Source: Acidimicrobiales bacterium (lineage in GTDB: Bacteria; Actinomycetota; Acidimicrobiia; Acidimicrobiales; SKKL01). From it: a stretch of 64,000 nucleotides of DNA. Positions 18,043 through 26,726 of this stretch are shown here, piece after piece. The notes under the pieces are model-generated. The model worked only from the letters and a program-made list of their open reading frames with translations. It ran no database searches and had not been told where the DNA came from. The stretch covers positions 1 to 64,000 of the forward strand of contig JAXHLR010000010.1 in NCBI GenBank assembly GCA_034521975.1. The letters run 5' to 3'. The translations under genes and the position numbers were made by a program. How positions within the stretch are numbered: the first letter of the stretch is position 1; each line of letters starts with the position of its first letter.

Positions 18043-19845
18043 ATGCTCACCAACGAGGACCTGCTCGAACGAGTGGCGGGGCAGACCATCTCGTCGCGAT
18101 TCCTCGAGACCGCCCGAGACCTCGCGGATCACGTCGCGCTCCGGTGGAGGACCGACGACGGGGCATGGCACGAGTGGACCTTCGCCGACTACCTCGACCG
18201 GGTGGCGCGGGCCGCGGCCGCCTACCGGGCCCACGGCGTCGCCGACGGCGACCGGGTGGTGCTCATGTTGCGCAACGTCCCCGAGTTCCACGTGCTCGAC
18301 ATGGCGGCCTACTTCGTGGGTGCCACCCCCGTGTCGATCTACAACTCGTCGTCCCCCGACCAGATCCAGTACCTGGTCAACCACTGCGGCGCGGTCCTCG
18401 GGATCGCCGACGATGCCGCGTTCCTCGACCGGTTCCAGCAGGTCCACGCCGACATGGCGACGATGACCACGCTCGGCATCGTGTCGGACCCCGACGGCGC
18501 TGCCGGTGGCGACGTCGTGACCTTCGACGACATGTTGGCCAACGACCCGATCGATCTGGACCAGGCGGCCACGGTGGCCCAACCCGACGATCTCGCCACC
18601 ATCATCTACACCTCGGGCACCACGGGACCGCCCAAGGGTGTGATGCTCACCCACACCAACATCTGCTGGACCGTCGAATCGCTGAAGGAGACCATCGGTC
18701 TCACCGAGTTCGTCGGCAAGCGCCTGGTCTCCTACCTGCCGATGGCCCACATCGCCGAGCGGATGACCTCGCACTACCAGCAGTCGATGCTGGGGTTCGA
18801 GGTGTCCTGCTGCCCGGACCCGGGCCAGATCGCGCAGTACCTGGGCGAGGTGCGGCCCAACATCATCTTCGGCGTCCCACGGGTGTGGGAGAAGATCTAC
18901 GCGGGGGTCACCGCTGCCCTGGCCGCCGACCAGGAGCGGGCGAAGCAGTTCAACGAGGCGATCGAGGCGGCGTTGCCCATCGTCGAGAAGATGGACTGGG
19001 GAACCGCCACCGACGACGAGGTCGCCACCTGGGAGTTCCTCGACCAGGTGGCCTTCTCCACCGTGCGCGGTTTGGTCGGGCTCGACCAGGCCGAGGTCGC
19101 CATCTCGGGAGCAGCGCCCATCCCCGGAGATCTGCTCGCCTGGTTCCGCGCCGTGGGCATCCCGCTCAGTGAGATCTACGGCATGTCAGAGAGCTCGGGG
19201 CCCATGACCTATGCCGCCAGCCAGGTGAAGCCGGGCTGGGTCGGGCCAGGCATCGTCGGCTGCGAGGTCAAGCTGGCCGATGACGGCGAGATCGTGTGCC
19301 GGGGCGGAAACGTCTTCGTCGGCTATCTGAACAACCCCGAGGCCACCGAGGAGACGCTCGTCGACCAATGGCTGCACTCGGGCGACATCGGTGAGCTCGA
19401 CGCCGACGGCTACTTCCGCATCGTCGACCGTAAGAAGGAGCTGATCATCACCGCCGGCGGCAAGAACGTGAGCCCCGCCAACCTCGAAGCTGCGCTCAAG
19501 ATGATCCCGCTGGTCGGCCAGGCCTGTGCGGTGGGCGACCAGCGCCCGTTCATCGCCGCGCTCGTGGTGCTCGACCCCGATGTGGCGCCGTCGTGGGCGG
19601 CCAACGAGGGGCTCGAGACCACCGCCCTGGGCGAACTGGCCGACCACCCCCGGGTGGTCGAGGAGATCGAGCGTGGCCTCGAGGAGGTCATGGCTCCGTT
19701 CAACAACGCCGAGCGGGTCAAGAAGGTGAAGATCCTCGGCGAGGAGTGGTTGCCGGACTCCGATCTGTTGACCCCCACGTCCAAGCTGAAGCGGCGGGGC
19801 GTCCTGGCGCGCTACGCGGAGGAGATCGAGTCGCTCTATTCGTGA
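18043..19845 (+). CDS. Long-chain fatty-acid-CoA ligase (FadD15-type AMP-dependent synthetase)
   Basis: 600 residues from ATG 18043 (GAGAGGGGAT upstream; a TAGTGT hexamer at about 17994-17999 gives a leader of some 40 nt). Motifs: YTSGTTGPPKGVMLTH, a central SYLPMAHIAERM typical of long-chain ligases, EIYGMSESSG, WLHSGDIGELD, and DRKKELIITAGGKNVSP at the C-terminal hinge. It activates fatty acids for oxidation or lipid assembly. It may also provide acyl-CoA for the GNAT-fold acyltransferase encoded 183 bp downstream on the same strand, although a hairpin separates them. Confidence 0.93.
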   Translation: MLTNEDLLERVAGQTISSRFLETARDLADHVALRWRTDDGAWHEWTFADYLDRVARAAAAYRAHGVADGDRVVLMLRNVPEFHVLDMAAYFVGATPVSIYNSSSPDQIQYLVNHCGAVLGIADDAAFLDRFQQVHADMATMTTLGIVSDPDGAAGGDVVTFDDMLANDPIDLDQAATVAQPDDLATIIYTSGTTGPPKGVMLTHTNICWTVESLKETIGLTEFVGKRLVSYLPMAHIAERMTSHYQQSMLGFEVSCCPDPGQIAQYLGEVRPNIIFGVPRVWEKIYAGVTAALAADQERAKQFNEAIEAALPIVEKMDWGTATDDEVATWEFLDQVAFSTVRGLVGLDQAEVAISGAAPIPGDLLAWFRAVGIPLSEIYGMSESSGPMTYAASQVKPGWVGPGIVGCEVKLADDGEIVCRGGNVFVGYLNNPEATEETLVDQWLHSGDIGELDADGYFRIVDRKKELIITAGGKNVSPANLEAALKMIPLVGQACAVGDQRPFIAALVVLDPDVAPSWAANEGLETTALGELADHPRVVEEIERGLEEVMAPFNNAERVKKVKILGEEWLPDSDLLTPTSKLKRRGVLARYAEEIESLYS

Positions 19846-19860
19846 CCGTCCTGCAGGGAT

Positions 19861-19876
19861 CCACCACCGCTGGTGG
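19861..19876 (+). terminator. Short hairpin after the acyl-CoA ligase
   Basis: CCACCA-CCGC-TGGTGG forms a six-pair stem 15 nt after the ligase stop. There is no T-run, so termination by this stem alone is doubtful. Confidence 0.4.
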
Positions 19877-19929
19877 CTGAAATGTCTCGAAAAGTGGCTT
19901 TGGTCCCTTCACGGCCGTCGCGCAGGCTC

Positions 19930-19995
19930 TACGCTGTATGTGGCAGCGCCGAAGGAACGCCACGACCCTCGGCGGACAGTTTGGACGCTGCTGTT
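19930..19995 (+). promoter_or_regulatory. TACGCT -10 element and structured leader before the acyltransferase-decarboxylase-methyltransferase trio
   Basis: TACGCT at 19930-19935 fits the TANNNT -10 pattern used in this window, placing a start near 19942. From there the RNA can fold: GCAGCG (19943-19948) with CGCTGC (19986-19991), and within it CGCCGA (19947-19952) with TCGGCG (19969-19974); two bases are shared, so the stems would be trimmed or compete. About 85 nt separate the predicted start from the ATG at 20029, unusually long for this genome. It is a candidate cis-regulatory RNA; no known riboswitch class fits convincingly. Confidence 0.4.
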
Positions 19996-20028
19996 CATCT
20001 GAGGTCATTACGCGAGGACGGGCTCACC

Positions 20029-20661
20029 ATGAGCGTCACCATCGAGACGGTCGTCGATGATCCTGCGGTCGTCGAACAGTTCCTCGGTCTGTACCGGTCG
20101 GCGTTCGCACCGCTCGACTCGCTGGCCGCGGCGCGGCAATCGCTTACCGACGACGAGTTCCGGGACGAGATGAGCGAGGAGTCGGTCCTCAAGTTCGTCG
20201 GTTGGGACCGTCACGGCACGCCGGTCGCCATGTGCCTGCTGGCCACCGACCTCTCCAAGTTGCCCTGGATCAGCCCCGCGTTCTGGCAGCAGCGCTACCC
20301 CGAGCAGTTTGCACGCAACGCCATCTTCTATGTGGGCGCGGTGCTCGTCAGCCCCTCGGTCAAGGGCAGCCTGTGGTTCCGCCGCCTGCTGCTGGCCACC
20401 GTCCGCCACGCGGCCAGCCATCACGGTGTGGGGGCGCTCGACGTGTGCCGGTACAACGTCGAGGAGATCAACCTGCCTCGCATCGTCGCCGAGGTCTCCG
20501 CGGCGGTGGCCGAGGTCGAGTTCGAACACGTCGACACCCAGAGCTACTACGCCTACGTCTACGACGGGCTCAAGACCAAGACCTCCACCCCTGCCGAGAT
20601 CGACCTGCGCGACCCCGTCCACTCCACTGCCACACCGGGCGAGGGCGTGACCGGCCGATGA
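20029..20661 (+). CDS. GNAT-fold acyltransferase-like protein in an arginine-decarboxylase operon
   Basis: 210 residues from ATG 20029; an upstream in-frame GTG at 19873 would read through the leader hairpins and is rejected. The middle (NAIFYVGAVLVSPSVKGSLW followed by RRLLLATVRHAASHHGV) has the strand-helix layout of an acyl-CoA binding GNAT core, and the start resembles autoinducer-synthase-like or FeeM-like N-acyltransferases only in general shape. The exact family is not certain. Its stop overlaps the next start (ATGA at 20658), so it is coupled to a pyruvoyl-dependent decarboxylase whose amine product would be an obvious acceptor; that role is inference. Confidence 0.7.
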   Translation: MSVTIETVVDDPAVVEQFLGLYRSAFAPLDSLAAARQSLTDDEFRDEMSEESVLKFVGWDRHGTPVAMCLLATDLSKLPWISPAFWQQRYPEQFARNAIFYVGAVLVSPSVKGSLWFRRLLLATVRHAASHHGVGALDVCRYNVEEINLPRIVAEVSAAVAEVEFEHVDTQSYYAYVYDGLKTKTSTPAEIDLRDPVHSTATPGEGVTGR

Positions 20662-21227
20662 CCACCTTCTCCACCGCCCATCTCCGGGGATCGACCGAGC
20701 CCCGTGCCGTCCGCAGGGACTCCGCGGCCGAGTCTGCCGGTCTCACCATCTCGGTGACCTCCGCTGTCGGCACCGGCCCCACACCGGTGGTGGCGTTCGA
20801 CGCCGCGCTGCTCGAGGCCGGGGTCGGCAACCTCAACCTCGTCCGCCTCAGCTCGGTGGTCCCCACCGGCGCCACCATCGAGGTCGCGGCGGAACAGCCA
20901 CCGGCGGGCGGTCCACGCGACGCCGGGTGGGGCGACCGTCACTACGTCGTCTACGCCGATGCCAGGGCGGCCACCCCGGGCGAGGTGGCCGCGGCCTGTG
21001 TCGGCTGGGTCCAGGACCCGGCCACCGGTTCCGGGCTCTTCGTCGAGATCGAGGGAGACGACGAGGCCCGCGTGCGCCGAGAGGTCGCCGAGAGCCTCGA
21101 GGTCATGGCCGACGCCCGGAACCTCGATCTCGGCGCCCCGGTGCTGCTCAGCCGCTCGATCCGGTGCGACCACGATCCGGTGTGCGCCCTGGTGGTCGCA
21201 TCGTTCGCCACCGAGAGCTGGACATGA
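20658..21227 (+). CDS. Pyruvoyl-dependent arginine decarboxylase-like protein
   Basis: 189 residues from ATG 20658. FDAALLEAGVGNLNLVRLSS corresponds closely to the active-site segment of archaeal PvlArgDC, whose proenzyme cleaves itself between two serines to make the pyruvoyl group; the Ser-Ser pair (about residues 72-73), the preceding Asn, and the Glu in GLFVEIEG are all kept. It should remove CO2 from arginine (giving agmatine) or a related amino acid. Known enzymes of this family occur mainly in archaea and some bacteria for polyamine synthesis; here no agmatinase or spermidine gene is adjacent. Overlaps both neighbours by ATGA. Confidence 0.82.
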   Translation: MTTFSTAHLRGSTEPRAVRRDSAAESAGLTISVTSAVGTGPTPVVAFDAALLEAGVGNLNLVRLSSVVPTGATIEVAAEQPPAGGPRDAGWGDRHYVVYADARAATPGEVAAACVGWVQDPATGSGLFVEIEGDDEARVRREVAESLEVMADARNLDLGAPVLLSRSIRCDHDPVCALVVASFATESWT

Positions 21228-22135
21228 CCGCTGCGTCCCGCGCCCAGCCGGCACGCTCCACCGGGCCCGAACTGTTCGGATCACCATCGACCGCGTTCGA
21301 GCGCCTGGCCGACGTCGAACGCACCGCCAAGCTCATCGACGCGGTGGCCGACGTCGTTCGTCCCGGTGACCGTGTGCTCGAACTGGGGACCGGCACCGGG
21401 ATCCTGTCCCTCGCCGCGGCCCGTGCCGGGGCCGAGGTGGTCGATGCCTACGAGCTGTCAGCCTCCACTGCGGCCACGGCCCGGAAGAACGTCGCCGCCA
21501 ACGGATACGCCACTGTGGTCCAGGTGATCGAGGAGGACGTCACCGGCTGCCGGTTCTCCGGACCCTACGACGTCGTCATCGCCGAGCTCATCAGTGTCGG
21601 GCTGGTCGCCAGCCAGCTCGTGCCGGCGTTCAACAACCTGGTCACCCAAGGGGTCCTCGCGCCCGACGTGCGGATGATTCCGTCGTCGCAGTCGACCTTC
21701 ATCGAGCTGGTCGAGGCCGACGACGAGCTCTTCGGGTTCCAGTTCCCCATGATCCAGATCGAACAGGCCTGGCAGGAGCGCCGGGTGCGCGACACCATGA
21801 CCGAGCTGCGGCTGGTCGCGCACCCCGACTTCACCACTGCCGCCCGTGAAGGCTCCACGATCGACGAGCGGGCGCTGGCCATCATCGACCTCAAGGTGCT
21901 GCACTCCGGTCGGGTCAACGCCCTGCGGATGACCAGCATGTCCCACCTGGCACCCGGGATCGACTCCGGATGGACCCAGTGCATGAACTCGCCGGCACTC
22001 ATCCCGATCGAGCCCCGTGAGCTGGCGGTCGCCACCACCGTCGGCATCGACCTCAGCTACCGCATGGGCTCGGGGTTCTCCGGCCTGCGGTTCGACTGGA
22101 GCGACGGCATCACGACTGACATAAGCCTGGGCTGA
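21224..22135 (+). CDS. SAM-dependent methyltransferase, protein-arginine-methyltransferase-like
   Basis: 303 residues from ATG 21224. A class I methyltransferase core with motif I VLELGTGTGILSLAAARAGA, an acidic DAYELSAS strand end, EEDVTGCRF, and DVVIAELISVGL in the place of the PRMT double-E loop. The C-terminal 150 residues resemble the beta-barrel half of PRMTs (IPIEPRELAVATTVGIDLSY). With an arginine decarboxylase upstream, a small guanidino compound is a plausible substrate, but this is inference. Last gene of the coupled trio; the next gene on the strand begins 57 nt later. Confidence 0.8.
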   Translation: MTAASRAQPARSTGPELFGSPSTAFERLADVERTAKLIDAVADVVRPGDRVLELGTGTGILSLAAARAGAEVVDAYELSASTAATARKNVAANGYATVVQVIEEDVTGCRFSGPYDVVIAELISVGLVASQLVPAFNNLVTQGVLAPDVRMIPSSQSTFIELVEADDELFGFQFPMIQIEQAWQERRVRDTMTELRLVAHPDFTTAAREGSTIDERALAIIDLKVLHSGRVNALRMTSMSHLAPGIDSGWTQCMNSPALIPIEPRELAVATTVGIDLSYRMGSGFSGLRFDWSDGITTDISLG

Positions 22136-22192
22136 GGCGCAGAAACCCGGACTGATCGTCAACACCGGCGGTTTGGCGCCGATACGAGGACC

Positions 22193-25100
22193 ATGCCTGC
22201 GCTGTGGCTTCGCTTCCTGGTGCTCAGCCTGCTGCTTCACGCCGCGGGCCTGGTCACCGCGCCCACCGGCGCGGGGATCGCCGCCCAGCTCATCGGATGG
22301 GCGGCCGTCGTCGCCCTGGTCCGTCGAGGACGTCGCCACGACGATGCCCAGCGGTTCCCCTGGTACTGGCTGGGTGCCGGGGCCGGTCTGATCCTGGCTG
22401 GTGGTCTGGCCACCGTCGTGCACGGCGCGGCGATCGGCGTGAGCGAACCCTTCCCCTCCGCGGGTGAGCCGTTCTACATCCTCGGCTATCTGGCCCTCTT
22501 CGTGGGCGAGATCCAGCTGATGCGGCTGCGCACCGTCGTACGTCAGCGTTCGGATGTGATCGACGCGCTCATCGTCGCTGCCGCCGCAGGCCTCATCGTC
22601 TGGGTCACGATCCTGGCCCCCTATGTGCGTGACGACACGATCAGCCTGGCCGAGCGCGCCTTGAACGTGCAGTACTCGCTCCTGGCGCTGCTCATCGTTG
22701 GGGCCACCACCAGGCTGGCGGTCGGCCCCGGCTTTCGGGCTCCCAGCTACTACTTCTTCGCGGCCGCGGCGGGGGTGATCCTGCTCGCCGATGTGAACCT
22801 GACCCTTGAGACCACTGGTCAGGTCGAGACCGGTCTCTACCTCGCGCTCGCGCCGCTGGCCTACGTGTTCGTCGGTACGGCGGCGCTGCATCCCTCGGCC
22901 GATCGGCTCACCGCCCGTCCCGAGTACACCCCACCGCGGCTGACCCGGCGCCGCATCGCGATGCTGGCCGGCGCGTTGCTGATGGGACCCGCGGTCCTGG
23001 TGTTCCAAGCAGCACGTGAGAGCCCGATCGACCTGCCGGTGGTGGTGACCGGGTGGGTCGCGCTCTCGCTGCTGGTCCTGGCGCGGCTGGGCTCGCTCAT
23101 CCGGGAGGAGGAACGAGCCGCGGTCCGCGAACGGGTCCTGCGGGACATGGGTTCGGTCCTGGTGGTCGGCGGCAGCCGCGAGGAGATGCACACCGCGGCC
23201 CTCTGGGCGGTGCTCGAGCTGACGAACGGGCTCCCGGCCGGTCGGGCCAGCGTCTTGAGCATCGGCAGCGACGGCATGGTCGAGGTGGTCGCCTCGGTCG
23301 GGCGCCGCTCGACCGGTTCCGACGGCGTTCGCCTGTCCATCGAGGAGCTCCCCGGCCCGGTTCGCGAAGCGCTGTCCCAACGCCACCCCATCAGCCTCGA
23401 GCGGGTCCCGGCGTTCGACGTCCTCGACGCCGGTTCCGACGAGGTCGAGGCGTCGGTGGTCGTCGCCCCGCTCATCGCTCGTGGTCGCACCTCGGGGGCG
23501 ATCGTCGTCGCCTCGGCGATCCCGATCGAGCGGGGAGCGGTCACCGCGCTCACGTCGGTGGCCATGGAGGTGTCGCTCGCCATCGAGAGCGCGGCGCTCA
23601 CCGAGGACCTCCACCGGCGCAAGAGCGACCGGCGGTTCCGGGCCCTGGTCGAGAACAGCTCCGAGCTCATCGTGGTCCTCGACGACGAGGGCTTCGGCAT
23701 GTTCGCCACCCCGGTGGTCGAGCGCCTGCTCGGCCATCCCGAGCACTACTTCCTCGGCCCGCTTCCCCAGGACCTCATCCATCCCGAGGACCAGCTCCGC
23801 TTCGGCGCGCTGCTCGACGCCGCGCGAGAGGGCGGGAGCGAGGACGAGTCGCGCGAGCTTCGCCTCCTGCACGCCGACGGGTCGTACCGGTGGTTCGAGA
23901 TGCGTGCCCGCGACCTCTCCGAAGAGGAGGAGATCGGCGGCCTCGTGCTCACCGCACGCGACGTCACCGATCGCAAGCTGGCCGAGCAGCGCCTCGCCCG
24001 CTCCGAAGCCCGGTTCCGTTCCCTCGTCCAGAACAGCTCCGACGTGGTGGCGGTCATCGACGAGAAGGGTTCGCTGAGCTATGTGAGTCCTGCGGTCGGC
24101 CCCATGCTCGGGTTCCGCGCTGAGGAACTGGTGGGAACCAACATCATGCGGCTGCTCCCCGCCGATGAGGTCAGTCGGGCGATGAAGCTGCTCGACGGGA
24201 TCACCGCCGAGCCCTTCGAACAGCTCAACGTGGAGATGCGTCTCCGTGACCGCGACGGCACCTGGCGCAACGTCGACGTCACCATCTCCGACATGCGCGC
24301 GGAGTCAGCGGTGCAGGGCATCGTGTTGAACGTCCGTGACGTCACGGTGCGCCGAGCCCTCGAGCAGGACCTGCGTCACAGGGCGCTCCACGACGAGCTC
24401 ACCGGCCTCGGCAACCGGGTGCACTTCGAGCAGCGTCTCACCCGGGCGCTGGCGAGGACCGAGTCGCGCCTCGACCAGGTCGCGGTCCTGCTCGTCGACC
24501 TGGACGACTTCAAGGAGATCAATGACTCGCTCGGACACGGCACCGGCGATCAGCTCCTCATGTCGGTCGCCGAGCGGATCAGGGCCTGCCTGAGGGTCTC
24601 CGACGCCGCAGCCCGCCTCGGCGGTGACGAGTTCGGCATCCTCCTCGAGGACACCTACGGCGAGTCCGAGGTCTTCGCGGTGGCCGACCGCATCCTGCTG
24701 GCCATCTCCCAGCCCTACACCGTCGACGGCCGCGAGCTCACCTTCACCGCCAGCATCGGGATCGTGATCGACCCCAACCGGTCGTCCACCTCCGAAGCGC
24801 TGATGCGCAGTGTCGACGTCGCCATGTACCTTGCCAAGGACCGGGGCAAGGGTCGCTATGAGCTGTTCCAGGAGTCGGCTCACGCCGGCGCGTTCGAACG
24901 CCTCGAGCTCAAGGCTGCGCTCAGCGACGCGGTGCGCACCGGTGGGCTGGTCCTGCACTACCAGCCGATCGTCGAACTGGAGTCCGGCACCATCACCGGC
25001 TGCGAGGCGTTGGTGCGCTGGCAGCATCCCGAACGGGGGCTCATCGCTCCCGCCGAGTTCATCCCCCTGGCCGAGGACACCGGCCTCATCGTGGCCTTGG

Positions 25101-25723
25101 GGCGATGGGTGCTGATGGAGGCCTGCCTCCAGCTGGCCGAGTGGGACCATCGCGTGCCCGAGGCCGGGTCACTGCGGGTGAGCGTGAACCTCTCGGTCCG
25201 CCAGATCGAGTCCATGACCCTGATCTCCGACGTCTCCGACGCGTTGGCCGAGAGCGGGATCGCGCCGGACCGCCTGACCCTGGAGATCACCGAGAGCCTG
25301 GTGATGAACGACGATCTCGACACCCTCGAGCGCTTGGCCGAGCTGCGGTCGAGGGGGATCGCCCTGGCCGTCGACGACTTCGGCACGGGCTACTCCTCGC
25401 TGGGCTACATCCAGCAGTTCCCACTCGACGTCATCAAGATCGACCGCAGCTTCGTCACCCGTCTGGGGACCGCCAGCGCCGGCACCGGTCAGCTCGTGCG
25501 CACCATCGTCGAGCTGGCCTCGAGCCTGCGGGCCACGAGCGTGGCCGAGGGCATCGAGCACCCGGGGGAGCTGGACGAGCTGCTCGCCATGGGGTGCCAG
25601 TACGGCCAGGGCTTCTACTTCTCCCACCCGATCCCCGCCGATGAGTTCCTCACCTTGTTGCAAACCGCGGTGAACGGCGAGGGCGGCACCCATCAGCTGA
25701 GCCTCGGTCAACGCTCGCGGTAG
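22193..25723 (+). CDS. Membrane-bound GGDEF-EAL protein with GAF and PAS sensors
   Basis: 1176 residues from ATG 22193. About eight to nine membrane helices occupy residues 1-285; then a GAF-like region (about 305-460), two PAS domains (about 479-595 and 606-720, both starting RFR-LV-NSS), a GGDEF domain with RLGGDEF near 808 and a canonical RxxD inhibition site (RVSD) five residues before it, and an EAL domain with CEALVRW near 938 and DDFGTGYSSLGY. Both c-di-GMP synthesis and hydrolysis motifs look intact. The ligand of the membrane part is unknown. It is close enough to the methyltransferase gene (57 nt) to share its transcript. Confidence 0.93.
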   Translation: MPALWLRFLVLSLLLHAAGLVTAPTGAGIAAQLIGWAAVVALVRRGRRHDDAQRFPWYWLGAGAGLILAGGLATVVHGAAIGVSEPFPSAGEPFYILGYLALFVGEIQLMRLRTVVRQRSDVIDALIVAAAAGLIVWVTILAPYVRDDTISLAERALNVQYSLLALLIVGATTRLAVGPGFRAPSYYFFAAAAGVILLADVNLTLETTGQVETGLYLALAPLAYVFVGTAALHPSADRLTARPEYTPPRLTRRRIAMLAGALLMGPAVLVFQAARESPIDLPVVVTGWVALSLLVLARLGSLIREEERAAVRERVLRDMGSVLVVGGSREEMHTAALWAVLELTNGLPAGRASVLSIGSDGMVEVVASVGRRSTGSDGVRLSIEELPGPVREALSQRHPISLERVPAFDVLDAGSDEVEASVVVAPLIARGRTSGAIVVASAIPIERGAVTALTSVAMEVSLAIESAALTEDLHRRKSDRRFRALVENSSELIVVLDDEGFGMFATPVVERLLGHPEHYFLGPLPQDLIHPEDQLRFGALLDAAREGGSEDESRELRLLHADGSYRWFEMRARDLSEEEEIGGLVLTARDVTDRKLAEQRLARSEARFRSLVQNSSDVVAVIDEKGSLSYVSPAVGPMLGFRAEELVGTNIMRLLPADEVSRAMKLLDGITAEPFEQLNVEMRLRDRDGTWRNVDVTISDMRAESAVQGIVLNVRDVTVRRALEQDLRHRALHDELTGLGNRVHFEQRLTRALARTESRLDQVAVLLVDLDDFKEINDSLGHGTGDQLLMSVAERIRACLRVSDAAARLGGDEFGILLEDTYGESEVFAVADRILLAISQPYTVDGRELTFTASIGIVIDPNRSSTSEALMRSVDVAMYLAKDRGKGRYELFQESAHAGAFERLELKAALSDAVRTGGLVLHYQPIVELESGTITGCEALVRWQHPERGLIAPAEFIPLAEDTGLIVALGRWVLMEACLQLAEWDHRVPEAGSLRVSVNLSVRQIESMTLISDVSDALAESGIAPDRLTLEITESLVMNDDLDTLERLAELRSRGIALAVDDFGTGYSSLGYIQQFPLDVIKIDRSFVTRLGTASAGTGQLVRTIVELASSLRATSVAEGIEHPGELDELLAMGCQYGQGFYFSHPIPADEFLTLLQTAVNGEGGTHQLSLGQRSR

Positions 25724-25761
25724 CGACCGGGTTGGCGGAACCGCCAGCGGTACCAGGTTGG

Positions 25762-26448
25762 TCAGGACTCGTGGTCGGCCGGATGGCGACGCAGCGCCTC
25801 GGGGTCGTTGCGGGCGATCCGGAACACTGCCAGGGGGTCGACGAAGCGGGGCGTGAACTGGCGACGGCGATGGGCTTCTTCGTTCTCGTCCCGGGGAGGA
25901 AGAGCCATGACCACCCGGGTTCCGGCCAGGTGGTCGTGGACGCCGCGGTGGTGGTGGTTGGCGAACCCGGTGCCGCCCCACACGAGGGTGAGCGTTGCGC
26001 CGAACCAGGGACCTGGGATCGGCTGGACGATGCCCGGGAGGAGCCAACGCCGTGTGGCCTGGCCGAGCGTGGGTGTGTGGCCGGTGAGGTGGTCGATCAC
26101 CCGCACCCGCATCAGGTCCTTGCCGGGGGTGGCGCCGGTGCGGCTGATGAAGGTGATCTCGTAGGCCGCGTAGCAGGCCGCGAAGGTGAGCGTTGCAAGG
26201 AACCAGGTGCCCCACGGATCGGGCGCCACGCTCTGGGACCAGAGCTGGAGGTGGAGGAACACGTGGGCGATCGACAGGGCGAACACCCAGGTGGCGACCG
26301 CTGTCACGTCGACGGCTCGCGCCGCCAACCGACGCCACATCGGCGCGAGCAGAAGCTCGTGGGCACCGGTGTCGTCGGGCTTGTGGTCGGTGGCCGGTGG
26401 AGACCGAACTGCCTCGGTGTCGCTGGCTCCGGTGACGGACACGGGCAT
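25762..26448 (-). CDS. RDD family membrane protein
   Basis: 228 residues from ATG 26448 with GGGGGG-type ribosome binding site. The RDD domain (about 38-190) has RRLAARAVDVTAVATW, a GATPGKDLMRVRV loop and GVHDHLAGTRVV, with about three to four membrane helices. Function is unknown for most of the family; some are ion transporters or pole-associated factors. A TAGCCT hexamer lies 21 nt upstream of the start. Convergent with the GGDEF-EAL gene. Confidence 0.85.
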   Translation of the reverse strand: MPVSVTGASDTEAVRSPPATDHKPDDTGAHELLLAPMWRRLAARAVDVTAVATWVFALSIAHVFLHLQLWSQSVAPDPWGTWFLATLTFAACYAAYEITFISRTGATPGKDLMRVRVIDHLTGHTPTLGQATRRWLLPGIVQPIPGPWFGATLTLVWGGTGFANHHHRGVHDHLAGTRVVMALPPRDENEEAHRRRQFTPRFVDPLAVFRIARNDPEALRRHPADHES

Positions 26449-26520
26449 CCCCCCTTCGAATCGGGGTCAAGGCTAGCGCTTGTCCGGTCTCTCGCGAGGC
26501 CGTCCCCTCGAGGCGACCAG

Positions 26521-26593
26521 TGGAGGCGAAGGGAATCGAACCCTCGACCTACGGCTTGCAAAGCCGCCGCTCTGCCAACTGAGCTACGCCCCC
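26521..26593 (-). tRNA. tRNA-Ala (anticodon TGC)
   Basis: Minus-strand cloverleaf of 73 nt: acceptor GGGGGCG at 26593-26587 pairs with CGCCTCC at 26528-26522, D-arm AGCTCAGTTGGCAGAGC, anticodon loop CTTTGCAAG with TGC, and T-arm AGGGTTCGATTCCCT. Discriminator A; CCA not encoded. Confidence 0.96.
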
Positions 26594-26726
26594 GGCCTTG
26601 CCATCGTATGGCACCGCGAGCCCGCTCCACGAAACCGATCCCGGTCGGTGATTGCTCGCGGGCCGCAACCGTGCTCAGATCGGGGTCGTCGGAACTCCGA
26701 CGACGAGACCGCGAGGTGACCTGCAC

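Noticed and set aside
19942-19995. Glycine-riboswitch resemblance (CCGAAGG) in the trio leader
   Set aside because: The other conserved glycine-riboswitch segments are missing and the pairing layout differs; kept only as an unnamed structured leader.
19873-20028. Upstream GTG start for the acyltransferase gene
   Set aside because: The extra residues have no family character and would translate the promoter and hairpin leader; ATG 20029 fits better.
21458-23872. An 800-codon open frame on the minus strand opposite the trio and the GGDEF-EAL gene
   Set aside because: It is His/Gln/Arg/Asp-rich with no domain, typical of the antisense of a high-GC gene; the plus strand carries clear motifs throughout.
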